Shown here: positions 41,196-49,803 of the stretch, piece by piece
How the letters are laid out: the number at the start of each line of letters is the position of its first letter
Position numbering within the stretch: the first letter of the stretch is position 1
Assembly: GCA_018649725.1 (NCBI GenBank)
Contig: JABIHH010000016.1
Span: forward strand, 1-64,000
Reading direction: 5' to 3'
Length of the DNA: 64,000 nt
DNA from: Rhodospirillaceae bacterium
GTDB lineage: Bacteria; Pseudomonadota; Alphaproteobacteria; Rhodospirillales; UBA2165
Notes under the pieces: model-generated
Told to the model about the DNA's origin: nothing
Database searches by the model: none
What the model saw: the letters and a program-made list of their open reading frames with translations, nothing else
Position numbers and translations under genes: made by a program

Positions 41196-41396
41196 TTATG
41201 CTTCAAAATGTTCGTCATCATCCCCCCGTTTTTCATTATTGTATTGCAGGAAAAACAGGATGCCAGCAAGTAAAGCTAAAACTATTCCAATCATTTCCAT
41301 GTAAATCGACCAAACCGGCGCATCCGAAATCACATCAATGTAGATGATAAAAACAAGAGCAAGGGCGACTAAAACACAGCCTGTTACTTTTTGCAT
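41196..41396 (-). CDS. Small two-helix membrane protein
   Basis: The 66-aa frame encodes two likely transmembrane helices (about residues 5-24 and 32-51) and a charged tail NEKRGDDDEHFEA. The hydrophobic pattern makes it a plausible real gene, though I recognise no family. It is alone between the sulfite-oxidase-fold gene and another small frame. Confidence 0.5.
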   Translation of the reverse strand: MQKVTGCVLVALALVFIIYIDVISDAPVWSIYMEMIGIVLALLAGILFFLQYNNEKRGDDDEHFEA

Positions 41397-41487
41397 CTAT
41401 GGTTACCTCAAATTACGTGGAAAGGTCTGCTTCTGACTCGAAGCTGGTGGAAAGCGGATTTATAATGGGAGGGGGGAAGCTGTTTTC

Positions 41488-41661
41488 CTATCCCTGATAT
41501 TTATAAATTTCGTCCATGCGTTGGGCTGCATTATGTAGAGCTGATTTTCCTAATTCATACAATTTTTGTCTTTCTTCATCATTACATTCTTCAGCTCGGG
41601 AAAACAGACATTCGGCCCAAACAAGTTGATCGCGCAAATAGTGTCTCCAATTAAAAATCAT
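41488..41661 (-). CDS. Small hypothetical protein, helical and charged
   Basis: A 57-aa frame starting IFNWRHYLRDQLVWAECL is predicted to be two amphipathic helices with paired Cys/Glu residues (FSRAEECNDEERQKLYELG). I prefer ATG 41661, with GGGAAC 8 nt upstream, to the in-frame ATG at 41718, which has no ribosome-binding site and would place the start upstream of a perfect palindrome. The family is not recognised. Base composition in this stretch is AT-rich compared with neighbours. Confidence 0.5.
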   Translation of the reverse strand: MIFNWRHYLRDQLVWAECLFSRAEECNDEERQKLYELGKSALHNAAQRMDEIYKYQG

Positions 41662-41687
41662 TTGTTCGTTCCCAGGTGTCCCAGTTA

Positions 41688-41707
41688 TATACGTATTAAT
41701 ACGTATA
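41688..41707. repeat. Perfect 20-bp palindrome upstream of a small ORF
   Basis: TATACGTATT is followed directly by its reverse complement AATACGTATA. The site lies 27 bp before ATG 41661, a fitting place for an operator of the small gene. No matching regulator is identified. Confidence 0.7.
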
Positions 41708-41849
41708 ATAATACTCACAAATACTTAGTTTGAGCAATCTAATTCGAAAATTGAAATAGTTAAAGTATTTGGGCAAGAGCATTAAATTTCCTGGCATGAA
41801 GAGCGTTAAGTTATTTCTGATCAAATTCGCTGTGACAAGGAGAGCAGGG

Positions 41850-43364
41850 TTACTCCGCCATATCGATGATCTCCGTCACCGGAAGCACGCCGATATCGTT
41901 GAGTTTGAGATTCCTCGGATCATTAAGATCAATCAGATTAGATAACCGACCAAATGTTGAGGGGACGAGGATCTCTTCTCCATCGGCACTGTCGCGGCGA
42001 ATGCCGTAGGTGATTTTCTCACGGTCCGCGCCAATCATTGACGCGATGAGGTTTTTCGTTACCCAGATGGAACTGTTGCGGGCGAAATCACTGAGGCGAG
42101 CGGCTCGGTTGATTGTGTCGCCAAGGACGGTGAATTCCAAATGAGTAGGGGTCTGATAAGCACCAAACCACTCCTGACCTTCATCCAAACCGGTATTAAG
42201 GCGGAGCTCATTGGTCCAGTTCTTCTTCATTCGCCATTCCTGGCTGATCGCTTTCATTGCCTCTTTCATCTCATAGGCGCATTGGATGGCATTGAAAATA
42301 TAGTTACAATCTGGTTGCGGGAAGAAGTAATAGACCATGCCGTCGCCGACATGCTTGCCATGGGTGGCATAGAATTGCCGAAAAATTGGCTCCATCGTGC
42401 CCCAAATTTGGTTGATCAGTTCGAAATATTCATCCGGCGGTAATTCCGCACAAATTTTAACCGAGTCCTGCAGGTCCGCCACCAAGACGGCCATGGGAGT
42501 CAGGTAAGGCTTTCGGCTTTTCAACAAATCACGGATCACCAAATCGCGCCGGGACAGCAATGTTAGGATCGACTGGTCTTCACTGTCGACAGGAACATAG
42601 GTGAAGAAAATGCCCTCTCGAAAGAAGCTTGCATAGAGCCGGAAACGGCGGGGCTCTTCATTTCGGGGTGCAAAATTAACTTCCGTATCTTGCATGGCAC
42701 GGCTTTCGATCGCCGTGACCCCGTCATACATCGAGGTTAATTCACCAAATTGATCGCTATCCAAGGTCGGGTTTGCTGTCAGCAAGGCAGCCTTCGACAT
42801 CCGATTTTTAGCGATCGATAAGTGAAATTGTAGGATCTCCTCCCGGCTTTCCGCTTTGGTAACCTGATCGCCTTCAAATAAGAGGCGAAATATATTACGG
42901 TCAACAATATCACTCGAAAGGCCGCTATATTGTCCAAAGATTTCAGTTTCAGAATCGACATTTGACCACTCGATTTCAAACTTATTATTTACCAGATAAG
43001 CAGGGTGTTCGAGCTTGTCGATCGTCAGTTGAAGGCCACGGCCCTGAGTGGGGGAGAACTCGGGATCGGGCACACTGGCACTCGCCGTTGCTTTTTTTGC
43101 TTTCGCTTTGGGACTATCATCGGCCAGCGCATCAATGATCGTCGCCATTCGCATGCCACTTTTTTTCATCTCGTTGATTTCACGTAGACGGTCAAGGGCT
43201 TCCTCTGGGAAATAACCAAGGCGTCTTGCCCGATCATTGGCTTTGTCATCTGTGGAGGAGGGGTTTTTGATGATGGGCTTCGGGATCAATCCCATGCCGA
43301 TGTAATTATTAAGCGTGGCGCGTGAAACGCCGGCTTTTTCCATTAATTCTTTACTACTTAACAT
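41850..43364 (-). CDS. MerR-HTH / PAS-like / class III nucleotide cyclase fusion
   Basis: The 504-aa protein has a MerR-type helix-turn-helix at residues 1-75 (SSKELMEKAGVSRATLNNYIG), a PAS-like segment (about 113-255) and a class III adenylate/guanylate cyclase domain (285-445). Catalytic residues appear intact: metal ligands Asp297 (VADLQD) and Asp341 (VGDGM), Lys337 and Asp416 for purine recognition, and Asn419/Arg423 (DTINRAARL). No transmembrane segment is seen. Lys at 337 and Asp at 416 suggest an ATP cyclase. GGGGG precedes the ATG by 10 nt. It combines DNA-binding and second-messenger domains in one protein. Confidence 0.88.
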   Translation of the reverse strand: MLSSKELMEKAGVSRATLNNYIGMGLIPKPIIKNPSSTDDKANDRARRLGYFPEEALDRLREINEMKKSGMRMATIIDALADDSPKAKAKKATASASVPDPEFSPTQGRGLQLTIDKLEHPAYLVNNKFEIEWSNVDSETEIFGQYSGLSSDIVDRNIFRLLFEGDQVTKAESREEILQFHLSIAKNRMSKAALLTANPTLDSDQFGELTSMYDGVTAIESRAMQDTEVNFAPRNEEPRRFRLYASFFREGIFFTYVPVDSEDQSILTLLSRRDLVIRDLLKSRKPYLTPMAVLVADLQDSVKICAELPPDEYFELINQIWGTMEPIFRQFYATHGKHVGDGMVYYFFPQPDCNYIFNAIQCAYEMKEAMKAISQEWRMKKNWTNELRLNTGLDEGQEWFGAYQTPTHLEFTVLGDTINRAARLSDFARNSSIWVTKNLIASMIGADREKITYGIRRDSADGEEILVPSTFGRLSNLIDLNDPRNLKLNDIGVLPVTEIIDMAE

Positions 43365-43380
43365 AGTGTCATAACCCCCA

Positions 43381-43486
43381 TTTAGACAGTCAGGATTTCT
43401 TCCTGTAAATGGAGTTATACTGTCTATGTACGTATTTGTACATATAAAAATATACAGTCCAATAATTATTTATATTTAGACAGTAT
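43381..43486 (-). promoter_or_regulatory. Repeat-rich promoter region of the cyclase gene
   Basis: TTTAGACAGT occurs at 43381-43390 and 43475-43484, and its complement ATACTGTCTA at 43417-43426; TAGACAGTAT (43477-43486) is the exact complement of the latter. A possible minus-strand promoter, TTGGAC (43457-43462), 16 bp, TACAAA (43435-43440), lies between them. Its -10 sits in a separate dyad ATGTAC-GTATTT-GTACAT (43426-43443). The layout suggests binding by a dimeric regulator, perhaps the MerR domain of the gene itself. Confidence 0.5.
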
Positions 43487-43540
43487 AAAAAACCTGAAAA
43501 CGGCCACTTCTAGATCAAAAAATAGGCTAATTATTCAGCT

Positions 43541-44236
43541 TTACCGTTTCTCAAACTGCGTTTTTCCGAATAAAACTTCGCGTTCTTCAGCGGTAAAATT
43601 ACCTGATGAGCGTTCCTGAGCTAAGACTTCGACGCCGCGAATGACCGCCGGGCGTTCATGGATAACTTCAACCCATCGTTTAACGTTTGGATAATCATTA
43701 ATATCGACGCCGCGGCGCTCATAGCCTTGTGCCCAGGGATGGGTGGCGATATCGGCAATGGTATAGTCTGCGCCGGCGAGATAGTCGACCTCACCTAACC
43801 GCGTATCCATAACGCCATAAAGCCGCTTACACTCATTAACGTAGCGATCGATGGCGTAGGGTATTTTATCAACGGCGTAATGGGAGAAGTGGTTTGACTG
43901 TCCAAACATCGGACCAACACCGCCCATCTGAAACATCAGCCATTGCAACGTCTCGTATTTAGCGCGCGGCTCGGTGGGTAAAAACTGTCCGGTTTTGTCA
44001 GCCAGATAGATGAGGATCGCACCAGATTCAAACAATGAGATCGGTTTGCCATCCGGTCCGTCACTATCGGTAATTGCGGGAATTCGATTGTTTGGAGATA
44101 TCTTGAGGAAATCAGGCTCAAACTGCTCACCTTTGCCGATATTGACCGGATGCGCGTTATATTCGAGGCCGCACTCTTCCAGCATGATGTGAATTTTCCG
44201 GCCATTTGGTGTGGGCCAAGAGTAAACGTCGATCAT
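43541..44236 (-). CDS. YfcG/Ure2p-like glutathione S-transferase
   Basis: The 231-aa protein fits the nu-class GST group with disulfide-bond reductase activity. It begins MIDVYSWPTPNGRKIHIML; Thr/Asn in the TPNGRK loop is the glutathione-activating region. SPNNRIPAITD and LFESGAILIYLADK give the glutathione site, and GADYTIADIATHPW is the C-terminal N-capping box. ATG 44236 is chosen because AAGGA lies 10 nt upstream; the alternative at 44254 is a TTG. It is downstream of thrH on the same strand. Confidence 0.9.
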   Translation of the reverse strand: MIDVYSWPTPNGRKIHIMLEECGLEYNAHPVNIGKGEQFEPDFLKISPNNRIPAITDSDGPDGKPISLFESGAILIYLADKTGQFLPTEPRAKYETLQWLMFQMGGVGPMFGQSNHFSHYAVDKIPYAIDRYVNECKRLYGVMDTRLGEVDYLAGADYTIADIATHPWAQGYERRGVDINDYPNVKRWVEVIHERPAVIRGVEVLAQERSSGNFTAEEREVLFGKTQFEKR

Positions 44237-44295
44237 TTTATCTAATTCCTTCAAATAAATTGAGTTGTTTTGCGTATTAAATGGGCGAATTAACT

Positions 44296-44904
44296 CTAAA
44301 AGCGGGAACTGGCTTTTTCAAACTCAGCTCGTAGCTCTGCATAGGTATTTACTGCTGGAAACTGAGGGAATTCATTTATGACATTGTCCGGTGCCATAAA
44401 CAGCACGCCGGTATCGGCTTCACCCAGCATTGAGGTGTCATTGTAGGAATCACCTGCGGCAAATACGGTATATTTAAGATCATGAAATGACTTCACCGCC
44501 TCGCGTTTGTGATCCTTCATACGGAGATGATAGTTCACAATTTGTCCATCCGCAGCGGACTCCAGCCGATGACAAAACAGTGCCGGCCAGCCGAGTTTGC
44601 GCATAAAGGGTTCGGCAAACTCATAAAAAGTGTCTGACAAAATGACCACCTGGAAATTCTCACGCAACCAATCGAGAAATTCCTGTGCGCCTTCTAGTGG
44701 ATCGAGACCATCGATAACCTCCTGGATCACCGGCAAGCCTAATCCGTTTTCATCCATAATGCGGAGACGTTGCTGCATAAGCTCATCGTAGTCCGGAATA
44801 TCGCGTGTGGTGGCACGCAAAGCTTCAATACCCGTCTTTTCGGCAACGCCGATCCAAATTTCTGGGATGAGAACGCCTTCAAGGTCGAGGCAAACGATTT
44901 CCAA
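44296..44904 (-). CDS. thrH: ThrH-type phosphoserine phosphatase / homoserine phosphotransferase
   Basis: ThrH is an HAD-family enzyme that can dephosphorylate phosphoserine and transfer the phosphate to homoserine. The 202-aa protein has motif I as DLEGVLIPEIW (residues 7-17), where the second Asp is replaced by Glu, as is usual for ThrH, motif II VILSDT near 88, motif III Lys near 129-133 (DHKREAVKS) and motif IV AAGDSYNDTSML near 150. It precedes the GST gene by about 60 nt; no thrB is in the window. Confidence 0.93.
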   Translation of the reverse strand: MEIVCLDLEGVLIPEIWIGVAEKTGIEALRATTRDIPDYDELMQQRLRIMDENGLGLPVIQEVIDGLDPLEGAQEFLDWLRENFQVVILSDTFYEFAEPFMRKLGWPALFCHRLESAADGQIVNYHLRMKDHKREAVKSFHDLKYTVFAAGDSYNDTSMLGEADTGVLFMAPDNVINEFPQFPAVNTYAELRAEFEKASSRF

Positions 44905-44978
44905 AGCAACACTCCATTATCGGGTTATATCAATTAGACGATGTAGCGGGATATAACATATCGAGCCGCCAGGAAAAA

Positions 44979-45641
44979 CTATTTGTCATTTATTTTGGGG
45001 TTTTTTAGGCGGCGCAGGATCTCTTCGAATACGTCATGGAACATTTGCTCGGTCAAACGTCCGGTATTGGTATTATATCGGGAGCAGTGATAGCTGTTGG
45101 CCAGCAGAACCTCATCCAATTCATGGAAGACGTTGTGGCCAAATTTATAGAGCGCTTTGCGTTTTTCCAAGACTGTTAATACAGCGCCATGCGCCAAGCC
45201 GCCCAGCGCTAAAACGATCTTTAAATTAGGCATGGTTTCAATTTCGCTGATGAGGAAAGGGGCGCAGTTTTTAACTTCTGAGCCAATCGGTTTGTTTTCA
45301 GGCGGCAAACATCTAACAACATTGGCAATCCGGCAGTTTTTAAGGGTTAGCCCATCTTCAGGATCAGCCTTATAGGCGCCGTCAGCGAGGCCGTATTTCA
45401 GCAAAGTATCGTAAAGCAGGTCGCCTGCGTAATCGCCGGTGAAGGGACGACCTGTCCGGTTAGCTCCTTTTAGACCAGGTGCCAAACCAGCAATTAAAAT
45501 TTCACCATTGAGGTCGCCAAAAGAATCGACCGGCGCATTGTGCCAGTCAGGATATTTTTCTCTGTTGTCGAGCAGAAAGGCCCTAAGGCGTGGACATCGC
45601 TCACAATCTCTGTCCGGTTGGGCCGGTTGTTTTTGAGGCAT
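44979..45641 (-). CDS. Family 5 uracil-DNA glycosylase (UDGb)
   Basis: UDGb-type enzymes remove uracil and some other deaminated bases from DNA. The 220-aa protein has four Cys placed to bind a 4Fe-4S cluster (13, 16, 111, 126), motif I GLAPGLKGANRTGRPFTGD near residue 52, the NVVRCLPPENKP segment, and motif II NSYHCSRYNTNTGRL near 187, which is distinctive of family 5 rather than family 4. It is 23 nt after the NYN gene and probably cotranscribed with it. Confidence 0.92.
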   Translation of the reverse strand: MPQKQPAQPDRDCERCPRLRAFLLDNREKYPDWHNAPVDSFGDLNGEILIAGLAPGLKGANRTGRPFTGDYAGDLLYDTLLKYGLADGAYKADPEDGLTLKNCRIANVVRCLPPENKPIGSEVKNCAPFLISEIETMPNLKIVLALGGLAHGAVLTVLEKRKALYKFGHNVFHELDEVLLANSYHCSRYNTNTGRLTEQMFHDVFEEILRRLKNPKINDK

Positions 45642-45664
45642 AATAAAATAGTTTCGCAGTTGAA

Positions 45665-46297
45665 TTAGGCGTTGCCGAAATACTCGTCTTCGTCGTCATC
45701 ATCATGCAGAGTGATTATGTCATCGTCAATATCATCATGTATCGGATGCGCAGGGTGATCACCATGATCTCCTTTACGCCCGATGATCTCTTTCAAATCC
45801 TGCAACTCCAGGAAGTAATCCGATTGGCGGCGCAATTCATCGGCTACCATCGGCGGCTTCGACTTGACCGTAGAGATCACGGTGACACGTTTGCCTTTTC
45901 TTTGAGCGGCTTCAACCAAGCGGCGGAAATCACCATCGCCGGAAAATAATACGATATGATCTAAATGATCGAGCATTTCCATAACATCAATGGCCAGTTC
46001 GATATCCATATTGCCTTTAATTTTCCGCCGTCCTGTCGGGTCAATAAATTCTTTGGCTGGCTTGGTAACCATCGTATAACCATTGTAATCCAACCAATCG
46101 ACAAGGGGACGTATCGGCGAGAATTCCTGGTCTTCAATGAGCGCCGTATAGTAAAAGGCCCGGACTAAAATTGCTTTCTCTTCAAAGACTTTAAGCATAC
46201 GTTTGTAGTCAATATCGAAGCCCAACGCTCTTGCGGCAGCGTATAAATTTGAACCATCGATAAAAAGAGCTATTCTCTCATCGGAATGAAAATTCAT
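45665..46297 (-). CDS. NYN/LabA-type PIN-like domain protein
   Basis: The 210-aa protein has an NYN domain, a PIN-fold putative ribonuclease: ALFIDGSNLYAAARALG near residue 10, KGNMDIELAIDVME near 93 and VLFSGDGDFRRLVEAA near 115 supply the conserved acidic residues. A very acidic His/Asp tail (DDIDDDIITLHDDDDED) closes the protein. LabA/DUF88 members are widespread in Alphaproteobacteria, often near folK and rpoZ; their RNA targets are not settled. It is divergent from folK. Confidence 0.9.
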   Translation of the reverse strand: MNFHSDERIALFIDGSNLYAAARALGFDIDYKRMLKVFEEKAILVRAFYYTALIEDQEFSPIRPLVDWLDYNGYTMVTKPAKEFIDPTGRRKIKGNMDIELAIDVMEMLDHLDHIVLFSGDGDFRRLVEAAQRKGKRVTVISTVKSKPPMVADELRRQSDYFLELQDLKEIIGRKGDHGDHPAHPIHDDIDDDIITLHDDDDEDEYFGNA

Positions 46298-46490
46298 AAA
46301 GTTACCTATTTTGTTATATTAATGCTTTGTTTATAAGGCTTTAGATTAAAATTGGAATGTTTCCAGTATAGCTCACCTCGGTTAAAATTCAATGCTATAC
46401 GGTAAAATGAAATATATTGACACAATACACCATACATAACCCGTTATTCAACACATTCACGATGTAGATATTAGGGAAGTTGCATAGATA

Positions 46491-46976
46491 ATGATTTTTA
46501 TTGGCATTGGTTCCAATCTCGCCTCAGCCATTTATGGATCTCCGATGGAAATCTGTGAGGCGTCAATTGAGTTGTTAAATCAAGAAAACATGACGGTTTT
46601 TGCCAAATCAAGTTGGTACAATTCAGCGCCCATACCTGCATCGCCGCAACCCGACTTTATCAATGGTGTAATCGGTATTGAGACAGACTTAAAAAGCCTA
46701 GAATTGCTATCCATGTTGCTTGAAATCGAATCCCTGATGGGGCGCGAGCGGTCGGTGAGGGATGCGGCGCGGATCATTGATATAGATTTATTGGCTTATA
46801 ACGATGAAATTGTTGCGAGTGAACACCTCCATTTGCCTCATCCGCGTATGCATGAACGAGCATTTGTCATCGCCCCACTCGCCGAAATTGCCCCTGACTG
46901 GCACCATCCAGCATCCGGCAAATCTATTTTGGAGTTATTGGCGCCTATCGCGGATCAAAAAATTACCCGTATTTAG
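46491..46976 (+). CDS. folK: 2-amino-4-hydroxy-6-hydroxymethyldihydropteridine pyrophosphokinase
   Basis: FolK pyrophosphorylates the pterin precursor in folate synthesis. The 161-aa protein begins FIGIGSNLAS, has SSWYNSAPIPASPQPDFINGV near residue 40, the substrate loop LLEIESLMGRERSVRDAARIIDIDLL (motif RDAARIIDIDLL near 95) and LPHPRMHERAFVIAPLAEI near 118. In canonical HPPK the segment reads R-W-x-P-R-x-LDLD; here it is RSVRDAARIIDIDL, a common variant. No folB or folP is adjacent. It precedes rpoZ. Confidence 0.94.
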   Translation: MIFIGIGSNLASAIYGSPMEICEASIELLNQENMTVFAKSSWYNSAPIPASPQPDFINGVIGIETDLKSLELLSMLLEIESLMGRERSVRDAARIIDIDLLAYNDEIVASEHLHLPHPRMHERAFVIAPLAEIAPDWHHPASGKSILELLAPIADQKITRI

Positions 46977-46987
46977 GCTTGATTTGC

Positions 46988-47016
46988 TTGCGTTTTCTGA
47001 AATCCGGTTTATATAA
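46988..47016 (+). promoter_or_regulatory. Candidate promoter for rpoZ
   Basis: TTGCGT (46988-46993) and an AT-rich -10 around 47010-47016 (TATATAA) are 16-17 bp apart, about 95 bp before the rpoZ ATG and just after the folK stop. It is plausible but only a weak match. Confidence 0.35.
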
Positions 47017-47110
47017 AGCCTCCGATTTAATTGCCGGAAACTAAATTTATTCGTTTTGATCAGGTGAGACCAACCTTTGTCTCCCATCGGAACACACAGG
47101 AGAACAACCT

Positions 47111-47503
47111 ATGGCTCGTGTTACTGTTGAAGATTGCATTGAAAAAATCGACAACCGTTTTGAACTTGTGATGATCGCTGCCCAGCGCGCGCGAACACTT
47201 TCTTCCGGTGCTGAATTGACAGTAGAACGCGACAATGACAAAAATCCTGTAATCGCCTTACGTGAGATTGCAGAGGAAACGCTTGATCTGGAAGAGATTG
47301 AAGAAAATTTAGTTAGAGGCCTGCAAAAATATGTTGAGCCCGATGAGCCGGATGAAGAAGAAATGGATCTTCTGTCTGCAGGAGACGAATTCTCTGAGAA
47401 CTATACGCCTAATGTTGCTGCCACAGGTGACGCACCACCGGCACCAAAAGGGCCTAGCTTCGACGACGACGTGAGTGACGAAGAACAGGATGACGGCTTC
47501 TAA
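47111..47503 (+). CDS. rpoZ: RNA polymerase omega subunit
   Basis: Omega assists RNA polymerase assembly and binds ppGpp in many proteobacteria. The 130-aa protein has the conserved [20 protein letters not shown]-terminus, the [13 protein letters not shown] helix near residue 23, and [19 protein letters not shown] near 45. The long acidic C-terminal tail (after about 80) is typical of Alphaproteobacteria. Its neighbour is the ppGpp synthetase gene, a widely conserved pairing that fits omega's role in the stringent response. Confidence 0.97.
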   Translation: MARVTVEDCIEKIDNRFELVMIAAQRARTLSSGAELTVERDNDKNPVIALREIAEETLDLEEIEENLVRGLQKYVEPDEPDEEEMDLLSAGDEFSENYTPNVAATGDAPPAPKGPSFDDDVSDEEQDDGF

Positions 47504-47647
47504 TTTTAAGAAGTTAGAATTCAGCTGATTTGTCGGTTTAAACGCCTCACTTTAAAATAAAAATAGATCTTAAATGAATTTCACGTTTGGTTTAGGCGCG
47601 GGAAGTTAATACACTTTTGTCCCGAGAGTAATTACCGGACGCATTGA

Positions 47648-49798
47648 ATGATTCGCCAGTTCGAACTTGTTGAGAATGTAAAGGCTTACGACCCGTCAGC
47701 TGATGAGGACGCGCTTAATCGTGCCTATGTTTTTGCTATGAAGGCACACGGCAGTCAGAAGCGCGCTTCTGGCGATCCTTATTTTTCTCACCCGCTTGAA
47801 GTCGCCGGCATTCTCACCGATTACCGGCTTGATGCAAGCTCGATCATCACCGCCCTCTTGCATGATACAGTCGAAGATACCCTGGCAACTTCTGAGGAAA
47901 TCCGTGAGCAATTCGGCGAAGAGATTATGCTTTTGGTCGATGGCGTCACCAAGCTGACACAAATTGAACTGCAATCAGACCAATCGGACCAAGCTGAGAA
48001 TTTCCGCAAACTTGTCCTCGCGATGTCAGAGGATATTCGAGTGCTCTTGGTCAAGCTGGCTGATCGTCTTCATAACATGCGGACGTTGAATTTCATCTCG
48101 AAGCGCGACAAAAGACGGCGGATTGCGCTCGAAACGATGGAAATCTACGCACCGCTTGCCGAGCGCATTGGCATGCAGGAGTTTAAAAATGAGCTAGAGG
48201 ATCTCTCCTTTGCCGAGCTTAATCCAGAAGCCCGCGAATCGATTACCTCTCGGCTACAATTCCTCCGCGACGAAGGTAAAGACAATGTCGAGACTATCGT
48301 CAATGAGCTAAAAGAAACGCTCGCCGAACAAACCATCAAAGCCGAAGTCTATGGGCGTGAAAAATCGCCATATTCGATTTGGCGAAAATCGCAAAAGAAG
48401 AACATTTCCTTCGAGCAAGTTTCAGACATCATCGCTTTTCGGATTGTTGTTGATACGGTTGAAGATTGCTATCGCGCTCTTGGCGTTATTCACGGCGCCT
48501 ATTTGATGGTGCCAGGACGTTTTAAGGATTACATCTCGACGCCGAAGCCTAACGGGTATCAATCGCTGCATACCGGGGTCATTGGACCTGAGCGCCAACG
48601 CATTGAAATCCAGATTCGCGCCAAACGTATGCATGAGGTCGCTGAGATGGGTGTTGCCGCGCATTGGCAGTATAAGCAAAACACCGATCCAAAATCTGGG
48701 CGTCAATATCGCTGGATGCGGGAACTCCTGGATATTATGGAGCACGCCGATAATCCGGAAGATTTCCTGGAACACACCAAACTAGAAATGTTCCCGGATC
48801 AAGTTTTCTCCTTCACACCAAAAGGCGAGGTTATCGCTTTGCCCGCCGGTGCAACGGCGATTGATTTTGCCTATGCCGTTCACTCGGAGATTGGCGACAC
48901 CTGTGTTGGCACCAAGATCAATGGCCGTCCGATGCCGCTCAGAACTGTCTTGGAAAATGGTGATCAGGTTGAGGTGATAACCTCACCGGCGCAAACGCCG
49001 TCGCCAACTTGGGAAAATTTTGCCACAACGGGTAAGGCCCGCGCTTGTATCCGGCGATTTATCAGGCTGAAGCAGCGCGAAGAATATATCACTCTAGGGA
49101 AATCAATTTTGGAACGTGGGTTCCAAAAAGAAGGTTATGAGTTTGCGGAAAAAGCCTTCGACGATGTACTGACGATCTTCAACGCAGAATCGACCGAAGA
49201 TTTGTATAGCGAAGTGGGCGCTGGCCATATAAACGGGCGCGATGTGATCGAGGCTGTATTCCCCGGCACCAAAGAAGAAAGACACAGTAGCAAAGTTGTG
49301 CAGCTGTTCAGACGCCGCAGTAAAAAGAAGAAAGCTGATGACCAAAGCACCAGTGTCCCCATAAAAGGTCTGATCCCCGGCATGGCCCTTCATTTTGCCG
49401 GCTGTTGTCACGCACTGCCAGGCGACCGGATTGTCGGTATTGTCACCAAAGGGCGCGGTCTCACCATTCACACCATCGATTGTGTGACTTTAGAGGAATT
49501 TGCCGATACGCCCGAACGTTGGATCGACGTCTCCTGGGAAGAAGATGCAGATAACGAACGCCGGGCCGGACGTATTGAGATCGTTGTCACTAATGAGCCT
49601 GGTAGCCTTGGCGAGCTATCAATGGTCATTGCCAAAAATGACGGCAATATAAATAATTTAAAAATAACCAACCGAAGTCAGGATTTTTTCGATATTTCGG
49701 TCGATATTGAAGTCCATGATTTAAAACATTTGAGAAATATTATTGCCGCCCTGCGTGCTTCTCCGGTAATAAATACTGTTGAGAGAGTTCGAGGTTAA
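47648..49798 (+). CDS. rsh: Bifunctional (p)ppGpp synthetase/hydrolase (Rsh/SpoT-type)
   Basis: The 716-aa protein makes and degrades the alarmone (p)ppGpp. The HD hydrolase domain (about 25-180) has HGSQKRASGDPYFSHPLEVA and LLHDTVEDT with the HD pair intact, so hydrolysis should be active. The synthetase domain (about 235-350) has RFKDYISTPKPNGYQSLHT. TGS (about 385-445) and a C-terminal ACT domain (640-716) follow. Alphaproteobacteria usually have this single long Rsh. It is downstream of rpoZ. Confidence 0.97.
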   Translation: MIRQFELVENVKAYDPSADEDALNRAYVFAMKAHGSQKRASGDPYFSHPLEVAGILTDYRLDASSIITALLHDTVEDTLATSEEIREQFGEEIMLLVDGVTKLTQIELQSDQSDQAENFRKLVLAMSEDIRVLLVKLADRLHNMRTLNFISKRDKRRRIALETMEIYAPLAERIGMQEFKNELEDLSFAELNPEARESITSRLQFLRDEGKDNVETIVNELKETLAEQTIKAEVYGREKSPYSIWRKSQKKNISFEQVSDIIAFRIVVDTVEDCYRALGVIHGAYLMVPGRFKDYISTPKPNGYQSLHTGVIGPERQRIEIQIRAKRMHEVAEMGVAAHWQYKQNTDPKSGRQYRWMRELLDIMEHADNPEDFLEHTKLEMFPDQVFSFTPKGEVIALPAGATAIDFAYAVHSEIGDTCVGTKINGRPMPLRTVLENGDQVEVITSPAQTPSPTWENFATTGKARACIRRFIRLKQREEYITLGKSILERGFQKEGYEFAEKAFDDVLTIFNAESTEDLYSEVGAGHINGRDVIEAVFPGTKEERHSSKVVQLFRRRSKKKKADDQSTSVPIKGLIPGMALHFAGCCHALPGDRIVGIVTKGRGLTIHTIDCVTLEEFADTPERWIDVSWEEDADNERRAGRIEIVVTNEPGSLGELSMVIAKNDGNINNLKITNRSQDFFDISVDIEVHDLKHLRNIIAALRASPVINTVERVRG

Positions 49799-49803
49799 AA
49801 ATC

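Noticed and set aside
46417-46445. TTGACA before folK as a promoter
   Set aside because: No acceptable -10 at 16-18 bp spacing.
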